DNA from: GCA-002790365 sp964486645
Lineage (GTDB): Bacteria; Bacteroidota; Ignavibacteria; Ignavibacteriales; Ignavibacteriaceae
Reading direction: 5' to 3'
DNA length: 62,064 nt
Assembly (NCBI GenBank): GCA_964486645.1
Contig: CAZAOG010000003.1
Location: 1-62,064 of the forward strand
The notes below the pieces were generated by a model that saw only the letters and a program-made list of their open reading frames with translations, did no database searches and was not told the origin of the DNA. A program made the translations under genes and the position numbers. Position 1 is the stretch's first letter. Each line of letters begins with the position of its first letter. Below are positions 1 through 7,312 of the stretch, in pieces.

Positions 1-1314
1 TCCGGCTGGTTTGACCCCGAATGGATGTTTGGTGTGAAGGATGGTTTTGATATTGTGATAGGGAATCCGCCGTATGTGAGAGCTGATAATGCCGGTATAG
101 GAGAACAGAGAGAGGCAATAAAAAAAATGAATACTTATAAGACATTGTGGGAAAAATGGGATTTATATGTAGCATTTATTGAAAAAGGATTTGATTTGCT
201 TGCTTCAAAGGGAATTCTTGAATTTATAATACCCGATGCTTATTTGACATCTAAATATGCAATAAAATCACACAAATACTTTCTTAATAATGCTGTTATA
301 AATAGAATAAATTTCTGCTCAGACTTGAAGATTTTTGAAGCAGGAGTTAGAAATATAATAGTAGAATTTAAAAAAGAAATAAAACCAGATCACATTCCCT
401 TACGAATAAGGCACTTAGAAAAATGGGAGGCTCAAATCATCTTGCATTCAAAAGTACAATCAGAGATTGGAGAATATACTTTTAAATTGAATAGTGAAAA
501 TAGGACTAAAGGAGATCTTTCAAACACTTTAAGTTGGGGAGAGATTTGTTATGTAAGTGTGGGAATGGTGTTAAACGCTGATGAGAATATAGCAAAAGGA
601 GAATTCCGTAAGTCAGATTTAGTTTCTAATAGAGAAAGTAGAATTTATTCCAGAAAATATTTGGAAGCAAAATGGATAAGTAAATATACAGTAAATAAAG
701 TAAAATATCTTGAGTGGAATACAAATAGAGTTCCTAAAAAAATACGAAGACCTACATTCCCAGAACTTTATACACCTGCAAAGATAATGATGGGAGGAAT
801 GACAGGAGCTATTTATGATGATTCTTGTTTGATTTGTAATCACAGTATTATAGTTTCGGTTTTATGGAAAGATTTAAAAGTGGTCCAAAATAGAAGTATT
901 GAAGGAAGTATAAAAAAAGATTTTAAAGGCAAAAAAACAAATAACTTGAGACATCAGTTAGAAGAAAGCTCTAAACAATTTAATCTAAAATATCTTCTAG
1001 CAATTCTCAATTCAAAGTGGGCATATAAATTTTTAGATTCAGTTAGAAGGAGTAAATTAGGTTTTTATCCTGATGATTTAAAAAAGCTTCCTATAAAGAC
1101 AATTATTGATACTCAACAAAAACCTTTTATAGATCTCGTAGATAAAATTCTTACCACCAAAAAACATGACCCCGCAATAAATACTAAAAATATTGAAAAC
1201 GAAATAGACCTAATGGTTTACAAGCTTTACGATTTAACTTATGAAGAAGTAAAAGTAATAGACCCCGGCTTTGCATTAACTAAAGAGGAGTATGAGAACT
1301 ATAAGATAGAGTAA
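1..1314 (+). CDS. Eco57I-type adenine-specific DNA methyltransferase / type IIG restriction enzyme, C-terminal part (left end outside window)
   Basis: The reading frame is open from base 1, so the gene is cut by the window edge; the ATG at 25 is internal. Motif IV of N6-adenine methyltransferases, GNPPY, lies at 61-75, followed by text typical of the Eco57I/TaqI class (DLYVAFIEKGFDLL, then an IIPDAYLTS segment). The remaining roughly 300 residues match in position the target-recognition region of type IIG enzymes. The tail around LMVYKLYDLTYEEV is the usual end of this family. The enzyme would methylate adenine in a specific DNA site, and full-length type IIG proteins also cut DNA. The N-terminal nuclease and SAM-binding motif I would lie upstream and cannot be judged. 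The gene opens a run of defence-like genes, and its 3' end recurs in decayed form at about 1331, 4985 and 6562. Family call is firm; restriction activity is inferred. Confidence 0.85.
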   Translation, partial: SGWFDPEWMFGVKDGFDIVIGNPPYVRADNAGIGEQREAIKKMNTYKTLWEKWDLYVAFIEKGFDLLASKGILEFIIPDAYLTSKYAIKSHKYFLNNAVINRINFCSDLKIFEAGVRNIIVEFKKEIKPDHIPLRIRHLEKWEAQIILHSKVQSEIGEYTFKLNSENRTKGDLSNTLSWGEICYVSVGMVLNADENIAKGEFRKSDLVSNRESRIYSRKYLEAKWISKYTVNKVKYLEWNTNRVPKKIRRPTFPELYTPAKIMMGGMTGAIYDDSCLICNHSIIVSVLWKDLKVVQNRSIEGSIKKDFKGKKTNNLRHQLEESSKQFNLKYLLAILNSKWAYKFLDSVRRSKLGFYPDDLKKLPIKTIIDTQQKPFIDLVDKILTTKKHDPAINTKNIENEIDLMVYKLYDLTYEEVKVIDPGFALTKEEYENYKIE

Positions 1315-1330
1315 GCGGTATTTTTAGTTT

Positions 1331-1409
1331 TGCTGCGGTGGTCAAGCCCGAAATTGAAAAGATAATACGTGAAAAATAGTATGAGAAATTTATAATTGAA
1401 GAAAAATAA
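1331..1409 (+). pseudogene. Decayed methyltransferase-tail repeat, copy A
   Basis: Just after the methyltransferase stop, 1331-1366 matches 4997-5032 at 34 of 36 bases. Read in frame it gives KPEIEKIIREK, a stop, then YEKFIIEEK, which resembles the KEEYENYKIE end of the intact gene. It appears to be the remains of a second methyltransferase 3' end. Confidence 0.5.
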
Positions 1410-1456
1410 AATATAATTATTTACATTTAACTTGAGGAAGTAATTGGAGAGTAATT

Positions 1457-2782
1457 ATGACAGAAGAAAAATTTATTAAAACACTAAAATCATTAGACCT
1501 TGCTGATCTTATTTTAAATGCTGAAAATAGCATTATTTACTCATCTGTAAATTTACACGAGGAGATTACAATTGCTTTGGTTGAGGCATATAAAAAAGGT
1601 GTTGATGTAAAAGTTATTATTGATACTGGAGAAGAGAATTACCGTAACGGTTTTGGGGATATTAAATCAATTGAAAAATTAAAAAATGCCAGCATTGAAA
1701 TTTATGAAGTAAAAGGCAACCTAATTTCTTTTCTTATTGCGGACGATAAAGGGTATTTTATATTTACACAAAGCAGAATATTTCAAGACGATCCAAGCGG
1801 TCCAAATGCAGTTTTAATGGATAGCAATACTTTACTAAAAATAACTGCTCATTACTTTCCACCAAAATCATTAGAAGATAAAAAAGCTCTAATTGAAAAA
1901 GCAATCGAATTACAAGACGAAACCGAAACAGAATTAAAAGAAATAATTAAAGATATTGAAACCGGAGAGTGTGACATTGAATTAAAAACAATTGATGAAA
2001 ATAAACTTGTAATTACAAAGGAAAATTTAAAAATAAATCCCCCTCTCCAGCCTGACTTAAAAAGAAAAATCAATACCTATACTGCTAAAATCCAATTTGT
2101 TGAATTAAATTTTATTGGATCAAATTTTCGTACTGCAAAAGTTAAAATTCCGAACAATGCTCTTCCATTTCGTAACACTGAGCTTAAAAAATCCTTAGAA
2201 ACTAAACTACACTTATTTGAAGATATTAAGAATAATCACGACTTTGAGAAGTTCAATGAAATAAAACTAATGGTAGAAAGGTTAAGATTCAAACCCAACC
2301 AACCAGGCAACCAAGAAGCGTTTCTTATTCCAATTTCCTGTCGTAAAAAAAGTATTATTAGAGTTATTTATAAAAAGCAATTCTTAACAAAACTTGAGGA
2401 TATAAAAAAAGCTATACGAGAATATAAAAAAAATACTTTAGAGGAGCTTGAAAAAGAAATATTGAAGAGGAAAAAAACTATTAAGAATGAATTAATTGAG
2501 TTTCTAAAAGAGAACCCTCCAAAAGAGTATAATAAATATTCACAAGCAACTTTATTCGACAAAATTGAAGATTCAGTTCAAAGCATTGTATCAAAAATTA
2601 AATTCCCTGATGTTTCAAGATTAATTTCTGGTTTGGAAATTAAATATAATTTTTATGATTTAACATTTGAAGATTTTAGAGACAAAAAGTTAATTAAAGA
2701 ATTTAGAGAAAAAGAGATATTGAAAAGTGAGGAATTAAATGAGATAGTTGATATTAATAAAGCTTTTAAGGCAGCAAGATAG
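1457..2782 (+). CDS. Hypothetical protein with a PLD-like N-terminal fold lacking the HxK motif
   Basis: The product has 441 residues. I do not recognise a named family. Residues about 10-125 have the alternating strand/helix pattern of a phospholipase-D-like half-domain (IIYSSVNLHEEI, then VDVKVIIDTG, then a strand ending in SRIF), but no HxKxxxxD motif is visible, so that half would be inactive as a nuclease. Residues 150-441 are highly charged, with long helical, partly coiled-coil stretches (lysine/glutamate-rich around 330-370). There is no signal peptide. It is followed 45 bases later by an HxK-containing PLD-like gene on the same strand, suggesting a two-gene operon. It could be a sensor or scaffold partner of that nuclease; this is inference. 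The start is supported by GGAG shortly upstream of the ATG. Confidence 0.6.
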   Translation: MTEEKFIKTLKSLDLADLILNAENSIIYSSVNLHEEITIALVEAYKKGVDVKVIIDTGEENYRNGFGDIKSIEKLKNASIEIYEVKGNLISFLIADDKGYFIFTQSRIFQDDPSGPNAVLMDSNTLLKITAHYFPPKSLEDKKALIEKAIELQDETETELKEIIKDIETGECDIELKTIDENKLVITKENLKINPPLQPDLKRKINTYTAKIQFVELNFIGSNFRTAKVKIPNNALPFRNTELKKSLETKLHLFEDIKNNHDFEKFNEIKLMVERLRFKPNQPGNQEAFLIPISCRKKSIIRVIYKKQFLTKLEDIKKAIREYKKNTLEELEKEILKRKKTIKNELIEFLKENPPKEYNKYSQATLFDKIEDSVQSIVSKIKFPDVSRLISGLEIKYNFYDLTFEDFRDKKLIKEFREKEILKSEELNEIVDINKAFKAAR

Positions 2783-2827
2783 TATGAATTTGGTTCTTAA
2801 AAATAAGAGAAAAAAAGAATTATAAAA

Positions 2828-4027
2828 ATGAAACTAATAATATCCCCAAATAAATTAGAAACTGTATTTAAGAATCTATTAAAACAATATAAACATTATT
2901 ATTGGGCAACTGCATGGGCAAGTTCAAAATCAAACTTATTCAATCTATTGGTTCGTTATAAAAATAGGATTGAAAAGATTACTGTTGGCATACATTTTTA
3001 TCAAACACATCCGGATTTTATAGAAGAATTTGTTAACAATAAAAATGTACATTTCATTCAACAACCTGACGGAACATTCCACCCAAAATGTTATTTGTTT
3101 TACAATACTGATAAAGACTGGGAATTGCTGATAGGAAGTCCGAATTTTACTAATGGAGCCTTTCAAAAGAATACAGAAGCGACTGTACTTATTTCTTCTA
3201 AAGATCAAGATTCATCAAGTGTTTATAATAACGCCATAAAGTTAATTTATGATTCTTGGGAAAACGGGGAGATATTTGCTAAAGAAGATTTGGAGAATTA
3301 CAGAATTACTTGGAAAAATCATTTACCAAAGGTTAGAAGTTTAGCAGGCAAATATGGTAGTATTAAGAAAAAGGGGAACCCAATATTTAAGGTTGAAATA
3401 ATGTATAATAATTGGGACGATTTTATAGCTAAGGTAAAGAAAGACCGTTATCATTTTTTAGAAAAAAGGATAAGGGTAATCGAAATTGCACAACAACTAT
3501 TCAATAGTGTAAAACATTTTAATCAATTAGAAGAAGATAAAAGAAAATTTATAGCAGGTATTCCAAATAATCTTTCTATAGATGGTGCAGAGGATTGGGG
3601 TTACTTTGGAAGTATGAAAGGTGCAGGGAAATTTAAAAATAGAATTATTGAAAATGATAAAAACATATCTGATGCTTTAGACCAAATACCATCTTCCGGA
3701 CAAATAACAAAAAGCCAATATACAAATTTTATTAAATATTTTAGAGAAACTTTTAACGGCAACTATATTGCTACTGCAACTCGTTTATTGGCAATGAAAA
3801 GACCCGACACATTTGTATGTCTTGACAGTAAAAATAAAGCTAATCTTTGTAAAGATTTTGGAATAACTCAATCCGGAATAGATTATGAAAAATATTGGGA
3901 AGACATAATAGAAAGAATATTTGATAGTGATTGGTGGCAAAACCCAAAACCAAAGAATAAAATAGAACAAAAAATTAGCAATGCTAGAGCAGCATTTTTG
4001 GATAGCATTTATTATGAATATTATTGA
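2828..4027 (+). CDS. PLD-family nuclease-like protein with unknown C-terminal domain
   Basis: The product has 399 residues and no signal peptide. A single HKD-type motif is visible: H85-x-K87, followed by G103-S-x-N106 and an acidic residue at the usual distance. This is the pattern of phospholipase-D-superfamily nucleases found in restriction and DNA-repair proteins; two half-sites, usually from a dimer, make one active centre. Residues 200-399 form a separate mostly helical domain. A segment around ATATRLLAMKRPDTF, followed by VCLDSKNK, resembles the core of helix-hairpin-helix DNA-binding or glycosylase-like domains, but this is only an impression. The likely role is DNA cleavage in defence, together with the upstream degenerate PLD-like gene and the methyltransferase. 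It could instead be a stand-alone restriction endonuclease. Confidence 0.65.
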   Translation: MKLIISPNKLETVFKNLLKQYKHYYWATAWASSKSNLFNLLVRYKNRIEKITVGIHFYQTHPDFIEEFVNNKNVHFIQQPDGTFHPKCYLFYNTDKDWELLIGSPNFTNGAFQKNTEATVLISSKDQDSSSVYNNAIKLIYDSWENGEIFAKEDLENYRITWKNHLPKVRSLAGKYGSIKKKGNPIFKVEIMYNNWDDFIAKVKKDRYHFLEKRIRVIEIAQQLFNSVKHFNQLEEDKRKFIAGIPNNLSIDGAEDWGYFGSMKGAGKFKNRIIENDKNISDALDQIPSSGQITKSQYTNFIKYFRETFNGNYIATATRLLAMKRPDTFVCLDSKNKANLCKDFGITQSGIDYEKYWEDIIERIFDSDWWQNPKPKNKIEQKISNARAAFLDSIYYEYY

Positions 4028-4108
4028 TTTAGTTAAATAGATTGTAAGGAATGTTTGAGAATTAAGTAAAAATATTTTATGTGAAATGAAAAATAATTTA
4101 GATTAAAT

Positions 4109-4882
4109 ATGGGAAAATATGAAAAGAATTTAAATAAGGTTAAAGAGCAGTTTAATAATTTTTTCGATTTGAAAGAAAAAAGAGAAAATGTGCTTCAGGT
4201 ATATGCACCGCTGTATCATGCTGACGGTGATATGATGGACATTTTCTTAACCGAGTTGCCTGAAAAAGGACTTGTTAGAATCAGTGATTATGGCTTAACC
4301 CTTATGCGTTTATCTTATTCATTTAACATCGACACTCCAAATAAAGAAAAAATATTTAATAAAATAATTGCAGAAAATTCCATACAAAACGAAAATGGGA
4401 ACTTATATATAGATGTAAAACCGGAATATATTTATCATGGGCTAATGCAGTTTGCTCAGGCAATAAGCAAAATAACAAATATGCGCTTATACAAAAGAGA
4501 AGTAATCCATAGTCTATTTTTTGAAATGTTGGAAGAATTCATAATGACTAAATTACAGAAGTATAATCCTCAAAAGAAATTTTATCCTATTCCAGAGCAC
4601 GAAGAATATGAGGTTGATTATTGTTTTAACCATCGCAAGAGACCAATTTATCTTTTCGGGGTTAACAATTCTTCTAACGCACGACTTGCTACAATTAGCT
4701 GCCAGAAATTTATTGCTGAAAAATTAAATTTTAGTAGTTTAATTATTTTAGAAGATCTTGATGTTATTGGGAAAAAAGATCAGGCAAGATTAATGTCCGC
4801 AGCAGATAAACAGTTTCCTTCTCTAGAAGATTTTCAGAAACGTGCTGAAGAATACATTGAAAGAGAAGGTCAATTAAATTAA
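4109..4882 (+). CDS. DUF1828/DUF1829-type protein
   Basis: The product has 257 residues and is soluble. The N-terminal half contains GLVRISDYGLTLMRLS at about residues 52-67, after a segment describing loss of 'DGDMMDIF' acidic residues; this is the pattern I associate with the DUF1828 domain. The C-terminal half (residues about 150-257) fits the companion DUF1829 domain. Biochemical function is not known to me. Such genes are common in accessory regions and beside restriction or toxin-antitoxin genes, as here, between a PLD nuclease and a PIN-domain pair. Acidic and lysine residues in the second half (EYEVDY, then a strand, then ISCQK) could be a divergent PD-(D/E)XK core, which I cannot establish. 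Spacing of 81 bases from the upstream gene suggests possible co-transcription. Confidence 0.6.
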   Translation: MGKYEKNLNKVKEQFNNFFDLKEKRENVLQVYAPLYHADGDMMDIFLTELPEKGLVRISDYGLTLMRLSYSFNIDTPNKEKIFNKIIAENSIQNENGNLYIDVKPEYIYHGLMQFAQAISKITNMRLYKREVIHSLFFEMLEEFIMTKLQKYNPQKKFYPIPEHEEYEVDYCFNHRKRPIYLFGVNNSSNARLATISCQKFIAEKLNFSSLIILEDLDVIGKKDQARLMSAADKQFPSLEDFQKRAEEYIEREGQLN

Positions 4883-5115
4883 TATTTAACCTCAACCGTT
4901 TGTTTTAAATTATATTTATTAATACATAAAATATTTAATAAATCTTCACAAAGAGTAATAACTGAAATAGAATATTAAGTCTTTAAAATAGAATAATGCT
5001 GCGGCGGGCAAGCCCGAAATTGAAAAGATAATTTTAAAAGAGGAATATGAAAGGTTTGAGATAAATGAAACAAATTATTACTTATTTTCTTGTGAAAAAT
5101 TGTTAAATTTTAGTT
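4883..5115. other. Intergenic spacer with methyltransferase-tail repeat copy B
   Basis: This AT-rich gap contains the second copy of the decayed methyltransferase tail. The stretch 4985-4998 matches the KIE-stop end of copy C (6661-6674) at 13 of 14 bases. Bases 4997-5032 match copy A at 34 of 36. In frame the sequence reads KPEIEKIILKEEYERFEINE, close to the C-terminus of the intact enzyme. No other gene is seen. Confidence 0.5.
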
Positions 5116-5892
5116 ATGGAAAAAATAGGCTATATAGAAATAAAAGTAACCGGCTCAAAAGGTAATATAGAATTGAAGCCTGACTCTTACGATATTAAAG
5201 AAGTTGTGGGTATAATTGAGCAAGCAGAAAGATTGCTTTTCCCTGGAGAAAAGAAAGAACGCCCTTTAATTAGTTATAAATTAGAGGAAGGTTCAGTGCG
5301 TAATATTTTTCGTACAAGTATGCAAGCCATTATTGGCTTTACTGCCGTATTGGGTCAAGTTAATATAACTCAAAATATAGATTTTTTAGAAATAAATACC
5401 GCAAAAGCTATAGAATCATTTCAAGAAACTGCAGTTAAAAAGGATTACACATTTGAAATTAGTACTTCCTTAAAGGGAACTTCTAAATTAAAAATAGATT
5501 CTTCAACAAATTTTTATCGAACGACTGCGCATTGGGCTGAAGCCGAATTCTATTTCTATGGGAAAATAACCAACGCGGGTGGCAAAGATAAAGCAAATAT
5601 TCATTTAGTTGTTGAGGAATTAGGGACTGTTATTATTCAGACACCACAACAATTTTTAGCGGAAAGAGAAGAAAATCTTCTTTATAAAACTTTTGGCATC
5701 AGAACAATGGGTAAACAAAATACTGAAACTGGCGAAATAGATAAAAGCAGCCTGGTATTTTCAGAGCTAATTGATTATAATAAAAAATACGATGAATTAT
5801 ATTTAAGAAATTTACGAAGCAAAGCTAAAGGCTGGTTGAGTAAAATAGATCCAGATAATTGGCTGAATGACATTAGGGGGTATGATGCCTGA
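5116..5892 (+). CDS. Hypothetical protein, partner of PIN-domain gene
   Basis: The product has 258 residues and I recognise no family. It has no signal peptide. A weakly hydrophobic stretch at about residues 68-85 (SMQAIIGFTAVLGQVN) is too short and polar to call a membrane span with confidence. Residues 130-190 look like a beta-rich region (EAEFYFYGKITN, then ANIHLVVEELGTVII). Its last codons overlap the start of the PIN-domain gene, so the two are probably translationally coupled. That arrangement is usual for toxin-antitoxin pairs, but this protein is about three times longer than typical VapB antitoxins and shows no clear DNA-binding head. It may be an unusual antitoxin or a sensor regulating the PIN RNase; both are inference. 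Confidence 0.6.
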   Translation: MEKIGYIEIKVTGSKGNIELKPDSYDIKEVVGIIEQAERLLFPGEKKERPLISYKLEEGSVRNIFRTSMQAIIGFTAVLGQVNITQNIDFLEINTAKAIESFQETAVKKDYTFEISTSLKGTSKLKIDSSTNFYRTTAHWAEAEFYFYGKITNAGGKDKANIHLVVEELGTVIIQTPQQFLAEREENLLYKTFGIRTMGKQNTETGEIDKSSLVFSELIDYNKKYDELYLRNLRSKAKGWLSKIDPDNWLNDIRGYDA

Positions 5893-6367
5893 GGGTGCAC
5901 TGTTGGATACGAGTTTCTTTTTAAGATTCTTAAATGAAGACGATCCATTGTTTGAACGCACAGATAAATATTATAAATACTTCCTTGAAAAAGAATTTAA
6001 TTTATATATTTCTACGATTAGCATAGCGGAATATTGTGTAGGCGGCACAATTGATCAACTTCCACTTAAAAATTTGTTAATATTGCCATTCAATAGTAAT
6101 CACGCTCAGAAAACCGGTGAGTTTGCGCGTATTCTTTATGAGGCTCGTAAATCTGGCGAATTGGACATTAACGAACGTCCTATAATTATTAATGACGCAA
6201 AACTATTCGGTCAAACAGATTCTGAAGCATCAATCTCTTTTTTCGTTACGTCTGATTCCAGAAGTCTAAATATTTTTAAAACCTTAAAAAACAAAATAAC
6301 TCCAAACTTTAAAATTATAGATATAAACATTAAACATTCCGAAACTTTTGGTTTATTGGGTTTATAA
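5885..6367 (+). CDS. PIN-domain protein (VapC-like RNase)
   Basis: The product has about 160 residues. The first strand reads ALLDTSFFLRF, giving the first conserved aspartate; ISIAEYCVG supplies the conserved glutamate; IIINDAKLFGQ and VTSDSR supply the later acidic residues. This order is the PIN nuclease signature, and VapC-type members cut tRNA or rRNA. The frame opens at 5867, but ATGs at 5882 and 5885 follow a GGGGG run at 5876-5880 and are better starts. The gene overlaps the upstream reading frame by 8-11 bases, indicating coupled expression. The C-terminal tail is longer than in minimal VapC proteins. Domain assignment is good; the target and the toxin role are inferred from context. 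Confidence 0.7.
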   Translation: MPEGALLDTSFFLRFLNEDDPLFERTDKYYKYFLEKEFNLYISTISIAEYCVGGTIDQLPLKNLLILPFNSNHAQKTGEFARILYEARKSGELDINERPIIINDAKLFGQTDSEASISFFVTSDSRSLNIFKTLKNKITPNFKIIDINIKHSETFGLLGL

Positions 6368-6561
6368 TTTTCTGTTTCCCCTATAAATGGTGTTCTCAAA
6401 TCACCTTGCATTTTTTTTACTCAGTTTACCTACCTCCGCCATAAATATTATTCAACTCTTATTATATGCTATTTTTCTTCTTGTTCTGGTCTATATTTGT
6501 TGAAGTCCTTACCTAAAAGCAAAAAATCAATAATTCAGACACGAGCCAATGATTAAAGAAG

Positions 6562-6704
6562 ATAGATATAATGGTTTACAAATTTTACGAACTAACCTAT
6601 GAGGAAATTAAAGTAATAGCCCCCACCTTCGCTATGAGTAGAGAGAATTATGATAAGATTAAAATTGAATAATGTTACGGCGGCCAAGCCGGAAATTAAA
6701 TAAT
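6562..6704 (+). pseudogene. Methyltransferase C-terminal remnant, copy C
   Basis: Bases 6562-6672 translate to a 36-residue tail (IDIMVYKFYELTYEEIKVI, then KIKIE and a stop) that closely matches the end of the methyltransferase at 1-1314 (IDLMVYKLYDLTYEEVKVI ... YKIE). An in-frame TGA at 6550 and a TAA at 6514 show that the upstream part is decayed; weak similarity continues back to about 6505. The palindrome-containing repeat seen at 1331 and 4997 follows at 6673-6704 in shorter form. This is the scar of a second methyltransferase gene at the right edge of the island. Confidence 0.65.
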
Positions 6705-6874
6705 CTTACCCCCATACAAACAAATCCGACTTTATCATTTAGTCAGTAAGAAAGTAAATAAACAGTTCTTTTTTTATAAATGTTTTTATGTCCGGAAACT
6801 TTATTGCAGTAAGGAAATAAACCATTATGCAAAGCTTCAAATGGAAAAGGAATTTCTTAAATTTACAATATTGT

Positions 6875-6910
6875 AAAAAACCCTTGCAATTTATTGTATT
6901 ACAAGGGCTT
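6875..6910 (-). terminator. Rho-independent terminator of tRNA-Ser
   Basis: Read on the minus strand just after the tRNA, a stem of 10 base pairs with one mismatch (6881-6890 with 6898-6907) is followed by a run of six Ts (6875-6880 complement). Confidence 0.75.
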
Positions 6911-6913
6911 TTG

Positions 6914-7003
6914 CGGAGAGGGCGGGATTCGAACCCGCGATACCGCTTTACACAGTATGACGGTTTAGCAAACCGTTGGTTTCAGCCACTCACCCACCTC
7001 TCC
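6914..7003 (-). tRNA. tRNA-Ser (GCU)
   Basis: On the minus strand the gene begins GGAGAGGTGGGTGAGTGGCT and ends CCCTCTCCG. The 7-bp acceptor stem GGAGAGG/CCTCTCC is perfect. The anticodon arm is ACGGT-TTGCTAA-ACCGT, giving anticodon GCT, which reads AGC and AGU serine codons. A long variable arm follows, as expected for class II tRNAs. The T arm contains GGTTCGAATCC. CCA is not encoded (the next bases are CAA). An open reading frame crossing this gene on the plus strand is not a gene. A broken copy of the 5' end lies about 130 bases away at 7090-7165. Confidence 0.95.
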
Positions 7004-7312
7004 GATTAGCTGAATTATTCAATATAAATTTTTAACTGGCATTTAACAACTTCAAGTGCAAAAAGCACAACAACAGTTGAATCAAGAGGACTCACCTTTA
7101 TCCGCCGCAGTTCGTAGAACGAAGGCGGACACCTCCCCAAGCTGAAATTCTATTCAAAATTTAGATTCAAAATATATGAAATTTTACTTTGACTATGAAA
7201 TATTCATAATGTTTTTCGTTTTAAAAAATTTTAAAACTATACTTTGCATTCAAAACAGTTAAAACGTAAATTTGAACAACTTTATTTCAATTTTGTTTCG
7301 GATAAATGATAA
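7004..7312. other. Intergenic region: duplicated tRNA-Ser 5' end interrupted by a palindrome
   Basis: The sequence ACTCACC (7090-7096) and CACCTCCCC (7130-7138) together reproduce the 5' end of the adjacent tRNA-Ser. They are separated by a 33-base insert (7097-7129) whose core is TCCGCC ... GGCGGA. The flank AGCTGAA ... ATTCAA after the tRNA is also repeated after this copy (7140-7160). The rest is AT-rich promoter region for the next gene. Confidence 0.6.
7243..7274 (+). promoter_or_regulatory. Bacteroidota-type promoter for gcdH
   Basis: TTTG at 7243-7246, exactly 20 bases, then TAAATTTG at 7267-7274. This is a full match to the TTTG-N(19-21)-TAnnTTTG consensus known for the primary sigma factor of Bacteroidota. 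It lies 38 bases upstream of the start codon. Confidence 0.7.

Noticed and set aside
6827..7009. 60-residue open frame
   Set aside because: It runs across the tRNA-Ser gene and its terminator on the opposite strand and has no coding character.
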